A DNA stretch of 64,000 nt, from positions 1 to 64,000 of the forward strand of contig NZ_ANIE01000002.1 in the NCBI RefSeq assembly GCF_000708045.1, given 5' to 3'. Below the pieces are notes generated by a model. The model made no database searches. It was not told where the DNA came from and saw only the letters and a list, made by a program, of their open reading frames with translations. Made by a program: the position numbers and the translations under genes. Source of the stretch: Marinobacter nitratireducens. GTDB taxonomy: Bacteria > Pseudomonadota > Gammaproteobacteria > Pseudomonadales > Oleiphilaceae. Of the stretch, positions 34,742-42,719 are shown one piece after another; position 1 is the first letter of the stretch; the number at the start of each line of letters is the position of its first letter.

Positions 34742-35923
34742 ATGAACCAGAACGATGTCGTAATCGCAGGATCCGCAAGAACCGCCATGGGCGGCATGAT
34801 GGGCTCATTGAGCTCCGTGCGTTCACCGGAACTGGGCGCCGTTTCCATCAAGGCGGCCATCGAACGCTCAGGCCTTCAGCCTGTCGATATCCAGGAAGTG
34901 ATCATGGGCTGTGTCTTGCCTGCCGGCCTCGGCCAGGCTCCGGCGCGCCAGGCCTCCCGAAGTGCCGGTATCCCGGACAGCTCCGGCTGCACTACCGTCA
35001 ACAAGATGTGCGGCTCCGGCATGCAGGCCGTCATCATGGCCCACGACCAGATCAAGGCTGGCACCAACAACATCATGATCGCCGGCGGTATGGAAAACAT
35101 GAGCCAGGCACCGTATCTGTTGCCGAAAGCGCGTGCGGGCATGCGCATGGGCCACGGGCAGGTGATCGACAGCATGTTCTTCGATGGTCTGGAGGATGCC
35201 TATGAAGGTGGACTGATGGGCGTGTTCGCCCAGCGCACCGCCGACAAGGAAAACATCACCCGCGAGGACATGGACGAGTTTGCCATCGGCTCTCTGAACA
35301 AGTCCCTGGAGGCCATCAACAATGGCTGGTTCAAGGATGAAATCGCACCAGTAACCGTATCGGGGCGGGGTGGCGACACCATCGTCGATACCGACGAACA
35401 ACCCGGCAATGCCCGCCCGGACAAAATTCCGCAGCTGAAACCGGCGTTCGCGAAAGACGGCTCAGTAACCGCTGCCAACTCCAGTTCCATCAGCGACGGC
35501 GGCTCAGCCCTGGTACTGGCATCAGCAGGCGAAGCCGAAGCCCGCGGCCTGACGCCGCAGGCCCGAATCGTGGCTCACGCCACCCATGCGCGGTTGCCAG
35601 CGGAGTTCACTCTGGCACCCATCGGTGCCATCGAGAAGGTGCTGGAGAAGGCCAACTGGTCAGTCGATGATGTTGACCTCTTCGAGATCAACGAAGCCTT
35701 CGCTGTGGTTACCCTCGCGGCGATGAAAGCGCTCGATCTGCCAGCTGAGAAAGTCAACGTCTACGGGGGCGCCTGCGCTCTTGGTCATCCCATCGGCTCA
35801 TCCGGTTCCCGTATTCTGGTCACTCTGATCAACGCCCTGAAGCAACGCGGCCTCAAGCGTGGGGTGGCTTCCCTCTGCATTGGTGGGGGAGAGGGCACTG
35901 CTGTGGCTATCGAGTTACTTTAA
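34742..35923 (+). CDS. Acetyl-CoA C-acyltransferase (thiolase)
   Basis: A 393-residue thiolase. The nucleophilic Cys is in NKMCGSGMQAV (about 84-94), the catalytic His in NEAFAVV / GGACALGHPIGSSGSR (about 341-356) and the second Cys in CIGGGEG (about 378-384). All are present and the length matches acetoacetyl-CoA/2-methylacetoacetyl-CoA thiolases. It follows the acyl-CoA dehydrogenase by five bases. Probable role: cleavage of 2-methylacetoacetyl-CoA to acetyl-CoA and propionyl-CoA, or of the acetoacetyl-CoA made downstream of the lyase. The gap after it holds a pair of palindromic elements. Confidence 0.9.
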   Translation: MNQNDVVIAGSARTAMGGMMGSLSSVRSPELGAVSIKAAIERSGLQPVDIQEVIMGCVLPAGLGQAPARQASRSAGIPDSSGCTTVNKMCGSGMQAVIMAHDQIKAGTNNIMIAGGMENMSQAPYLLPKARAGMRMGHGQVIDSMFFDGLEDAYEGGLMGVFAQRTADKENITREDMDEFAIGSLNKSLEAINNGWFKDEIAPVTVSGRGGDTIVDTDEQPGNARPDKIPQLKPAFAKDGSVTAANSSSISDGGSALVLASAGEAEARGLTPQARIVAHATHARLPAEFTLAPIGAIEKVLEKANWSVDDVDLFEINEAFAVVTLAAMKALDLPAEKVNVYGGACALGHPIGSSGSRILVTLINALKQRGLKRGVASLCIGGGEGTAVAIELL

Positions 35924-35976
35924 ACATTGGAGCTCTGGGCCAGCGCCAGCCTGCATGGTTTGGTGGCTGGTCCCGA

Positions 35977-36052
35977 GGTGGTCGGTCATTTCTTATCGGA
36001 AAAACAACTCGCTTCGCTCAGACATTTTTTCCGAACGAAATGACCGACCACC
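35977..36052. repeat. Palindromic element 1 (thiolase-ilvM gap)
   Basis: Outer arms GGTGGTCGGTCATTTC at 35977-35992 and GAAATGACCGACCACC at 36037-36052 are perfect 16 bp complements. Inside, CGGAAAAA and TTTTTTCCG continue the stem, leaving a 20-base core CAACTCGCTTCGCTCAGACA at 36005-36024. The same core occurs inverted in element 2 at 36167-36186. Confidence 0.75.
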
Positions 36053-36137
36053 CCGTGCCCGTGATACAAACGGATTGTTCTCACAAAAAATGCGTCAATA
36101 CCCCGGGCGAACCACTCTGTGGTTTAGCTGGATAGGG

Positions 36138-36214
36138 GGTGGGGGTGTCTTTCTGCCGGGAAAAAATGTCTGAGCGAAGCGAGTTGTTTTTCCCAGAAGA
36201 AAGACACCCCCACC
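36138..36214. repeat. Palindromic element 2, same core inverted (thiolase-ilvM gap)
   Basis: Outer arms GGTGGGGGTGTCTTTCT and AGAAAGACACCCCCACC pair perfectly over 17 bp; GGGAAAAA and TTTTTCCC extend the stem. The core TGTCTGAGCGAAGCGAGTTG at 36167-36186 is the exact reverse complement of the core of element 1, while the outer arms are unrelated to it. The gap 35924-36256 holds no gene besides the two elements. Confidence 0.75.
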
Positions 36215-36256
36215 TCCTGTCCCACCACCAACCCAAGCAGGCTACAGCCCAAACCA

Positions 36257-36535
36257 TCAGGCACTACAACTCTGAACCCGTGCACCTGTCTCGAGGTCAA
36301 CCGACGCCACCGTATGCAGCTTCTCCAACTGCGACTGCAACATCGCGATAGGCCGGGAACCCTCCAGCGTCAGAGCGATATCCAGATGCTCCCCGGTGCT
36401 TTCCATATTCATCCGGGAAATCCGGAACCCGCGGATACGAACCACCTGACACAGCCGCTCCAGTGCCGCTGCCTCATGGGCCATGCGACAGTTCAAGGTA
36501 TAACTGGGTGTTGATGTCTCTCTTGGTTGGCTCAT
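36257..36535 (-). CDS. ilvM: Acetolactate synthase isozyme II small subunit
   Basis: A 92-residue ACT-domain protein, the short IlvM-type regulatory subunit (IlvH/IlvN are much longer or differ in form). The pattern of a betaalphabeta unit is visible in YTLNCRMAHEAAALERLCQV, VRIRGFRISRMNME and LDIALTLEG. It stabilises and modulates the IlvG catalytic subunit. It overlaps ilvG by four bases (ATGA at 36532-36535). The usual ilvE, ilvD and ilvA do not follow; palindromic elements come instead. Confidence 0.87.
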   Translation of the reverse strand: MSQPRETSTPSYTLNCRMAHEAAALERLCQVVRIRGFRISRMNMESTGEHLDIALTLEGSRPIAMLQSQLEKLHTVASVDLETGARVQSCSA

Positions 36536-38229
36536 GCTACCTGCTCTTTGTTTGCATTGTTGCGTCGTGGTTCGTCGATCATGTCTTTGTTGCTGCCGCC
36601 GGGTTTAACGATGGGCCAGACGTTTTCCTCACGGGAGATGGCCACGTGCAGCAGCATCGGGCCGTCATAGGCCAGCAGGGTTTCGATGCCCCGGCGGATC
36701 TGGTCGGTGCGTTCGATGTGCAGGGCCGGGATGTCGAAGGCGCGGGCCATGGCGACGAAGTCCGGGTTGTCGTCCAGGTTTATCTGGCTTTCGCGGTTGT
36801 TGTAGAACAACTCCTGCTGCTGGCGGACCATGCCCAGGCACTGGTTGTCCAGGACGATCAGTTTGACCGGCAGGTTATAGCGGCGAATGGTGGCCAGTTC
36901 CTGGGCGTTCATCATGAATGAGCCGTCGCCAGTGACGTTGATAACGGTGCTGTTGCGGTCTGCGAACTGGGCGCCGATGGCCGCAGGCATGCCGAAGCCC
37001 ATGGTGCCCAGGCCGCCACTGGTGAGGTGGTGGCGAGGGTGGTCGAACTGGTAATGCTGGGCCACCCACATCTGGTGCTGGCCTACGTCGCAGGCAATGA
37101 CCGTGTCGTCCGGGGTGATTCGGGACATCTGTCGGATGAAGGCCGGGCCGGTAATCGGGGCCAGAGCTTCTTCATTGTCTGCCGTGTGAAATCCTCCGGT
37201 TGTGCACCAGGTGCGACACTGGTCCTGCCAGTCTGCAATGGATAGCGGGTTTTCTTTCAATGCCCTGGTGAATGAAACCAGGATGGCGTTCAGGTCGCCA
37301 CGAAGGGCGGTATCTGCCGGGCGAAGTTTGTTGATCTCGGCGGCATCGGCGTCGATATGAATCATTCTGGCGTTGGGGGCGAAGCCATCCAGTTTGCCGG
37401 TGGCGCGGTCATCCAGCCGGGCGCCGACAACAAACAGCAGGTCGCACTCATCGACCGCTTTATTGGCTGCGCGTGATCCGTGCATACCCAGCATGCCCAG
37501 GTCATTGGGGTTGTGTTTGCCGGCGTTGCCGATGCCTTTGAGTGTGACTACGCCAGGCATGCAGGAAGCCTCGGCAAATTCCCGAAAAGCCGTTTCGGCA
37601 TGAGCCAGGGATACGCCGCCACCGCTGTACAGCAGGGGCTTTTTCGCGCTTCTCAGCATGGTCAGTGCTTCGGTGATATCGGCGTGGGCGGCCGCAGGCG
37701 CCTGTTTCGCCGGGATGGCTGCTCGAGTCACCTCTGTCAGCAGGATGTCTTTGGGAATATCGATCCATACCGGACCGGGGCGGCCGCTCTCGGCCAGTTC
37801 CATGGCTTCTTCCAGAATGGCGGGCAGCTCGTCGGCATCGTCGACCAGATAGCTGTGTTTGACGATGCCAAGGGCCATGCCCAGTACGTCGGTCTCCTGG
37901 AAGGCATCGGTTCCGATCAGGCCGGACGGAACCTGTCCGGTAATGACCAGCATGGGGATGGAGTCCCGATGGGCGTTGGCAACGCCGGTGATCAGGTTGG
38001 TTGCGCCCGGGCCGGAGGTGGCAATGCAAACGCCGAGCTTACCGCTGGCACGGGCATAGCCGTCTGCGGCAAGGGCACAGGCCTGTTCGTGGCGACAGAG
38101 CACATGCTCAACGCCCACGTCGTCCACCAGCGCGTCGTATAGCGGCATGATGCAGCCGCCCGGATAGCCGAAAACCGTGCTGATGTTGTGGCGATGAAAC
38201 GCTTCAAGAATGTGCTGTGCGCCGTTCAT
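36532..38229 (-). CDS. ilvG: Acetolactate synthase isozyme II large (catalytic) subunit
   Basis: A 565-residue thiamine-diphosphate enzyme condensing pyruvate with pyruvate or 2-oxobutyrate in valine, leucine and isoleucine synthesis. The cofactor-activating Glu lies in VLCRHEQACALAADGYARA (about 43-61), the FAD/oxyacid loop around IGTDAFQETD near 125, and the ThDP Mg-binding block NVTGDGSFMMNAQELATIRR near 425-444. It is full length and intact, unlike the frameshifted ilvG of E. coli K-12. Upstream is a Val/Leu-rich leader peptide with terminator, so attenuation by charged Val/Leu/Ile tRNA is likely. Confidence 0.94.
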   Translation of the reverse strand: MNGAQHILEAFHRHNISTVFGYPGGCIMPLYDALVDDVGVEHVLCRHEQACALAADGYARASGKLGVCIATSGPGATNLITGVANAHRDSIPMLVITGQVPSGLIGTDAFQETDVLGMALGIVKHSYLVDDADELPAILEEAMELAESGRPGPVWIDIPKDILLTEVTRAAIPAKQAPAAAHADITEALTMLRSAKKPLLYSGGGVSLAHAETAFREFAEASCMPGVVTLKGIGNAGKHNPNDLGMLGMHGSRAANKAVDECDLLFVVGARLDDRATGKLDGFAPNARMIHIDADAAEINKLRPADTALRGDLNAILVSFTRALKENPLSIADWQDQCRTWCTTGGFHTADNEEALAPITGPAFIRQMSRITPDDTVIACDVGQHQMWVAQHYQFDHPRHHLTSGGLGTMGFGMPAAIGAQFADRNSTVINVTGDGSFMMNAQELATIRRYNLPVKLIVLDNQCLGMVRQQQELFYNNRESQINLDDNPDFVAMARAFDIPALHIERTDQIRRGIETLLAYDGPMLLHVAISREENVWPIVKPGGSNKDMIDEPRRNNANKEQVA

Positions 38230-38257
38230 GGTCGTTTTTCCTTTTTCTTCCGCAAAA

Positions 38258-38293
38258 AAAAGCCCCCGGGACCTTTCGGTGCCGGGGGCTTTT
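38258..38293 (-). terminator. ilv attenuator terminator and competing leader segment
   Basis: On the message AAAAGCCCCCGG (from 38293-38282) pairs with CCGGGGGCTTTT (from 38269-38258), 12 bp, extended inside by CACC/GGT, then a U-run (38257-38254): an intrinsic terminator 24 bases before ilvG. The same CCGGGGGCTTTT occurs earlier, inside the leader-peptide gene (38348-38337), and can pair with the terminator's first arm instead, with four more pairs GGTG/CACC beyond a bulge. The two helices exclude each other. Confidence 0.88.
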
Positions 38294-38313
38294 GGTGTCT
38301 TGTCAGGTTGTCG

Positions 38314-38406
38314 TCAGTTCAACCGCTTGTCCACGCAAAAGCCCCCGGATGGCACCACGACCACCAGGACAAGCTTCACAAGGACAATCACTGCGTTGAA
38401 ATTCAT
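38314..38406 (-). CDS. ilvL: ilv leader peptide (attenuation)
   Basis: A 30-residue open frame starting at ATG 38406. It has nine Val, four Leu and one Ile; between residues 6 and 18 eleven of thirteen residues are Val, Leu or Ile, with four Val in a row at 15-18, followed by Pro-Ser-Gly-Gly-Phe whose codons form the antiterminator segment. This is the layout of IlvL peptides. A ribosome short of Val- or Leu-tRNA would stall before the antiterminator segment and expose it; one reaching the stop would mask it. The Shine-Dalgarno is weak, and no start better placed was seen. Confidence 0.88.
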   Translation of the reverse strand: MNFNAVIVLVKLVLVVVVPSGGFCVDKRLN

Positions 38407-38451
38407 GTAATCGACAATCTGCTCTGAATTCGTAAAAACTTTGTGTGTAGA

Positions 38452-38480
38452 ATCTAACGCACGTTTTGAATCGGTTGCAA
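38452..38480 (-). promoter_or_regulatory. Probable promoter of ilvL-ilvG-ilvM
   Basis: Reading the minus strand: TTGCAA (38480-38475), 17-base spacer, TTAGAT (38457-38452). The -10 lies 46 bases before the leader-peptide ATG. It is in the gap divergent from the RND adaptor gene, whose start at 38556 leaves room for both. Confidence 0.6.
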
Positions 38481-38555
38481 CTGTTTCTTCCGGTTTTTTA
38501 TCAGGCAGGTGCAGTGACGCGCCTGGCCACGCAGAAATTGCACAGCGAGTTTTCC

Positions 38556-39638
38556 ATGACAAAAGCAAAGTGGGGTTCCCTGGGACTCTCCGTTCTGGTG
38601 GTTATTGCATTGGTTGTCTGGATGGCAACCGGCGATATCAAAGAAGCGAGGAATGAGGCGCCTGATCCGATCGGTGCAGAGCCCAAGGCGCTGACCAGCG
38701 TTCAGGTCCGCACAATCAATGCGCGGCTTCATGAACCCGGTATTCTCCTTCAGGGCCAGCTGGATCCCTGGCAGTCGGTGTCAGTAAGCGCACGGGTATC
38801 CGGAACGGTGCAGTCAATCGAGGCTGATCTCGGTGAGCAGGTGCAGGAAAACGACGCACTGCTGCAGCTCTCGGATGATGGACGGGAAGCCGTTGTCGCG
38901 CGCTGGAAAGCACGGGTGCGTAAACTGGACGCCGACCTGGCGGCGGCCCGGACACTCCGCTCCAACAATCTGGCCTCGCAGTCCGAGTTGATGAACCTGG
39001 AGAGCGAGCTCGCGGCAGCGAAAGCAGAGTTGGCGTCTGCCAGACTGGCGGTGGAGTATCTGACGCCGAGAGCGCCTTTTGCCGGTGTGATCAACAGTAA
39101 GACCGTGGAGAGGGGCAGCCTGGTCCAGGCCGGATCGCCGCTGTTCGAGCTGGTTCGGATTGATCGGTTGAAGGCAACCGGCCAGGTTCCCCAGCAGTCC
39201 GTTGGTCAGGTGTCGCCCGGGCAGAGAGTGACCGTCGACCTTTTAGACGGCGAGCAGTTGAGCGGGATCGTCACCTTTGTGGCCAGCGCGGCGGCCCCGC
39301 AAACCCGGAGTTTTGCGGTGGAAGTCGCCGTCGAGAACCCGGATTTGCTGCGAGTTGCCGGTGGCAGTGCCAGCCTGCGCATTGCGCTGCCCGAAGTGAA
39401 AGCCATGTTTATTTCCCCGGCTTACCTGTCGCTGGATGACTCCGGGCGCCCGGGGGTGAAATACATCGATGATGAGAATCGGGTGGTCTTCGGCACGGTC
39501 CGTCTCCTGAGTGTTTCCACCGAGGGAGCCTGGGTTACTGGTTTGCCGGACGAGATCCAACTGATCACTCGAGGCGGTGGCTTTGTCGGGGTGGGTGAGA
39601 AGGTTCGCCCCGTCAACGTCGCCGATAGTCAGGGTTGA
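38556..39638 (+). CDS. RND efflux periplasmic adaptor (membrane-fusion protein)
   Basis: A 360-residue AcrA/MexA-family adaptor. A single N-terminal membrane anchor (LGLSVLVVIALVVWMATG, about 9-26) is followed by a beta/lipoyl start DPWQSVSVSARVSGTVQSIE, a short coiled hairpin (about 115-165), the returning lipoyl half YLTPRAPFAGVINSKTVERG and beta-barrel plus membrane-proximal domains. ATG 38556 gives a normal membrane anchor; the longer reading from 38466 would add a second hydrophobic run and overlap the ilv promoter. It lies seven bases before the pump gene, with which it should form a tripartite efflux system. No outer-membrane factor gene is adjacent. Confidence 0.85.
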   Translation: MTKAKWGSLGLSVLVVIALVVWMATGDIKEARNEAPDPIGAEPKALTSVQVRTINARLHEPGILLQGQLDPWQSVSVSARVSGTVQSIEADLGEQVQENDALLQLSDDGREAVVARWKARVRKLDADLAAARTLRSNNLASQSELMNLESELAAAKAELASARLAVEYLTPRAPFAGVINSKTVERGSLVQAGSPLFELVRIDRLKATGQVPQQSVGQVSPGQRVTVDLLDGEQLSGIVTFVASAAAPQTRSFAVEVAVENPDLLRVAGGSASLRIALPEVKAMFISPAYLSLDDSGRPGVKYIDDENRVVFGTVRLLSVSTEGAWVTGLPDEIQLITRGGGFVGVGEKVRPVNVADSQG

Positions 39639-39644
39639 TTCTCT

Positions 39645-42600
39645 ATGCGCACGCTCATCTATGCCGCTATGGATCGCAGTCGTACCACGCTGCTGACCCT
39701 GCTGTTTCTGATCCTCGGAGGCATTGCCGCCTTTGAAGTCATCCCCAAGGAAGCCAATCCGGATGTCACCATCCCGGTGATCTACGTGTCCATGTCTCTG
39801 GAGGGCATCAGTCCCGAGGATGCGGAACGTCTGCTGGTTCGGCCAATGGAGCAGGAGCTCCGGTCCCTTGAGGGGATCAAGGAAATGAGGGGCAGGGCCT
39901 CGGAGGGGCACGCCTCGGTGATGCTGGAATTCGATGCCGGGTTTGATTCCGACAAGGCCTTGCAGGATGTCAGGGAGAAGGTGGATACCGCGCGCAGCAA
40001 GTTACCGGATGAAGCCGATGAACCCAGCGTTAATGAAATCAACGTCTCCCTGTTTCCGGTGATGTCGGTCGGGCTTTCCGGGCCGCTGTCGGAACGAGAG
40101 CTGATCACCATTGCCCGCACGTTGCAGGATGCTATTGAGGCGATACCGGAAGTGTTGGAAGTTGAGATCGGTGGTGATCGGGAAGATTTGCTGGAGGTTG
40201 TTGTCGATCCCCAGGTACTGGAAAGCTACAACATCGACTTCGACCAGTTGGCTGCTTTGGTTACCCGCAACAATCAACTGGTGGCGGCGGGTTCTCTGGA
40301 CACTGGTAACGGGCGGATGTCGCTGAAGGTGCCCGGTGTCATTGAAACCATCGAAGATGTCATGTCGATGCCGGTGAAGGTGGATGGCAATACGGTCGTC
40401 ACCTTCGGTGATGTGGCCATGCTGCAGAGAACCTTCAAGGACCCGACCGGGTTTGCCCGTATTAACGGCGAGCCGGCCCTGGTGCTGGAAATCTCCAAAC
40501 GCACGGGCGCCAACATTATCGAGACGGTCAGGCAGGTCCGGGAGCTGATTGAGCAGGTCCGGCCAAACCTGCCTGAGACCCTGGAAGTGCGTTACATCAT
40601 GGACCAGTCGGAGGAGGTCAAAGACATCCTCAGCGACCTGTTGAACAACGTGCTGACGGCCATCGTGCTGGTCATCATCGTGGTGATTGCGGCCATGGGG
40701 CCGCGCTCGGCGATGCTGGTCGGGCTGACCATCCCGGGAGCGTTTCTTACCGGTATCCTGGTGATCTGGGGCATGGGGCTGACGCTCAACATTGTTGTTC
40801 TGTTCAGTCTTATTCTGGTGGCCGGCATGCTGGTGGACGGTGCCATCGTGGTGTCTGAACTCGCGGACCGAAACCTCTCCGACGGCGCTGAAGTCAAGCA
40901 GGCCTGGGCTCAGGCGGCAAGCCGGATGGCATGGCCGATCATTGCATCCACGGCGACGACCCTGGCGGTATTCGTTCCACTGCTGTTCTGGCCAGGGGTG
41001 GTCGGCGAATTCATGAAGTTCCTGCCCATGACCGTGATCATCTGTCTCATTGCCTCGTTGGCCATGGCGCTGGTATTCCTGCCGGTGCTTGGAGGCACGA
41101 GCGGCGGTCGCCGAGTGCGGCAGCATGCCTCCGGCGGTCGCTTGATGGATCACTACAGAGCACTGCTGTCGCGCCTCCTCAGGTATCCGGGATTTACCCT
41201 CATGGGTGTGCTTGGGGTCATCACTCTGATCTACATCGCCTATGGCAAGTTCAACCATGGCGTGGAGTTTTTCCCGAGTGTGGAGCCGGATTCGGCCCAG
41301 GTGCAGGTAAGGGCCCGCGGTGATCTGTCTGTCTGGGAACGGGACGAGATCGTCCGGGAAGTCGAGCGAAGGTTGCAGGGCATGCCGGAGGTGAAAGCGT
41401 TATATGCCCGGTCCATGGTGAGCTCCGGCAGCCAGATGGCGCCGGATGTGATCGGGGTGCTGCAATTCCAGTTTACCGACTGGGACACGCGCCGGCCGGC
41501 TTCAGAGATTCTGGAGGACTTCCGGGCACGAACCCGCGACATTCCCGGTATTCTGCTGGAATTTCGAAAGCAGGAAGGTGGGCCCGCCGAAGGCAAGCCC
41601 ATCGAATTGCAGGTCAGTAGCCGAAACCCTCAGCAGCTTGATGGATTCGTGGATGTCATCGAAGACCGCATGCGTGCCATGGGTGGTTTTGTGGATATTG
41701 AAGACGACCGAAGTCTACCGGGTATCGAGTGGCGTCTGAATGTGGATCGGGAAGCGGCGGCGCGATTCGGTACCGATGTCCTCAGTATTGGCAGTGCGGT
41801 GAGGCTGGTCACCAATGGCCTTGTTCTGGCAACCTACCGCCCGGAGGATGTGCGCGACGAGGTGGATATCGCGGTGCGGGTGCCCAACAACTGGCGGGAG
41901 CTGGATCAGCTGCAACGACAGACCATCAACACATCGCGCGGACAGGTGCCGTTGTCGGAGTTCGTGGATCTGGAACCCGGCGACAAGACCAACAGCATTG
42001 TGCGTGTGGACGGTCAGCGTACCATCACCATCAAGTCAGAGCTGGCACCCGGGAGGCGGGTGGATGAGTTGCTGAAGTCGCTTCAGGCGGAAATGCCGGA
42101 AGCACCCGCTGGGGTGTCTGTGAAATTCGCAGGTGAGAATGAGGACCAGACGCAGGCCTCGAACTTCCTGGCGTCGGCATTCCTGGTGGCTGTGGCAATG
42201 ATGTTGCTGATCCTGGTGACCCAGTTCAACTCCCTTTACCAGACCTTCCTGATTCTCTCGGCGATCATTCTGTCGACGGCGGGTGTCCTGCTCGGGCTGC
42301 TGTTCAACGGTCAGTCTTTCGGCATCGTGATGGTCGGCATGGGCATCATCGCCCTGGCCGGGATCGTCGTGAACAACAACATCATCCTGATCGACACCTA
42401 CAACCAGATGAGAAAAGAGGGAATGGGCGCCTACGATGCGGCTCTGGAGACCGGATGCCTGCGTCTCCGGCCGGTGCTGCTGACGGCGGTGACGACGGTG
42501 CTGGGCCTGATGCCCATGGTGCTGAGCGTGAATGTGGATTTGCTGACGCCGTCGCTGGGACTGGGCGCGCCATCCACGCAATGGTGGACCCAGCTTTCGA

Positions 42601-42716
42601 GTGCGATTGCGGGAGGCTTGTCCTTCGCAACGATTCTGACGCTGCTGCTGACGCCCGCCATGCTGGTGTTGGGAGACAAGGCCGGCCAGGCATTCAGGCG
42701 CCTGGCCGACCGGTAG
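39645..42716 (+). CDS. RND efflux transporter (HAE1/AcrB superfamily)
   Basis: A 1023-residue inner-membrane pump with 12 expected membrane segments and two large periplasmic loops (about 35-330 and 560-855). TM4 has GMLVDGAIVVSELADR: the first of the two AcrB-type proton-relay Asp is present, the second is Gly. In the TM10 region VNNNIILIDTY has Asn where AcrB has Lys. Both changes are shared by a broad branch of metal/solvent/dye pumps as I recall, so it is likely functional with a different relay. Coupled to the upstream adaptor. It ends three bases before the convergent chemoreceptor gene. Substrate unknown. Confidence 0.88.
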   Translation: MRTLIYAAMDRSRTTLLTLLFLILGGIAAFEVIPKEANPDVTIPVIYVSMSLEGISPEDAERLLVRPMEQELRSLEGIKEMRGRASEGHASVMLEFDAGFDSDKALQDVREKVDTARSKLPDEADEPSVNEINVSLFPVMSVGLSGPLSERELITIARTLQDAIEAIPEVLEVEIGGDREDLLEVVVDPQVLESYNIDFDQLAALVTRNNQLVAAGSLDTGNGRMSLKVPGVIETIEDVMSMPVKVDGNTVVTFGDVAMLQRTFKDPTGFARINGEPALVLEISKRTGANIIETVRQVRELIEQVRPNLPETLEVRYIMDQSEEVKDILSDLLNNVLTAIVLVIIVVIAAMGPRSAMLVGLTIPGAFLTGILVIWGMGLTLNIVVLFSLILVAGMLVDGAIVVSELADRNLSDGAEVKQAWAQAASRMAWPIIASTATTLAVFVPLLFWPGVVGEFMKFLPMTVIICLIASLAMALVFLPVLGGTSGGRRVRQHASGGRLMDHYRALLSRLLRYPGFTLMGVLGVITLIYIAYGKFNHGVEFFPSVEPDSAQVQVRARGDLSVWERDEIVREVERRLQGMPEVKALYARSMVSSGSQMAPDVIGVLQFQFTDWDTRRPASEILEDFRARTRDIPGILLEFRKQEGGPAEGKPIELQVSSRNPQQLDGFVDVIEDRMRAMGGFVDIEDDRSLPGIEWRLNVDREAAARFGTDVLSIGSAVRLVTNGLVLATYRPEDVRDEVDIAVRVPNNWRELDQLQRQTINTSRGQVPLSEFVDLEPGDKTNSIVRVDGQRTITIKSELAPGRRVDELLKSLQAEMPEAPAGVSVKFAGENEDQTQASNFLASAFLVAVAMMLLILVTQFNSLYQTFLILSAIILSTAGVLLGLLFNGQSFGIVMVGMGIIALAGIVVNNNIILIDTYNQMRKEGMGAYDAALETGCLRLRPVLLTAVTTVLGLMPMVLSVNVDLLTPSLGLGAPSTQWWTQLSSAIAGGLSFATILTLLLTPAMLVLGDKAGQAFRRLADR

Positions 42717-42719
42717 GCG

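Noticed and set aside
40002..41258. 418-codon minus-strand frame inside the RND pump gene
   Set aside because: His/Arg/Gln-rich composition typical of antisense translation; the RND gene on the other strand is intact.
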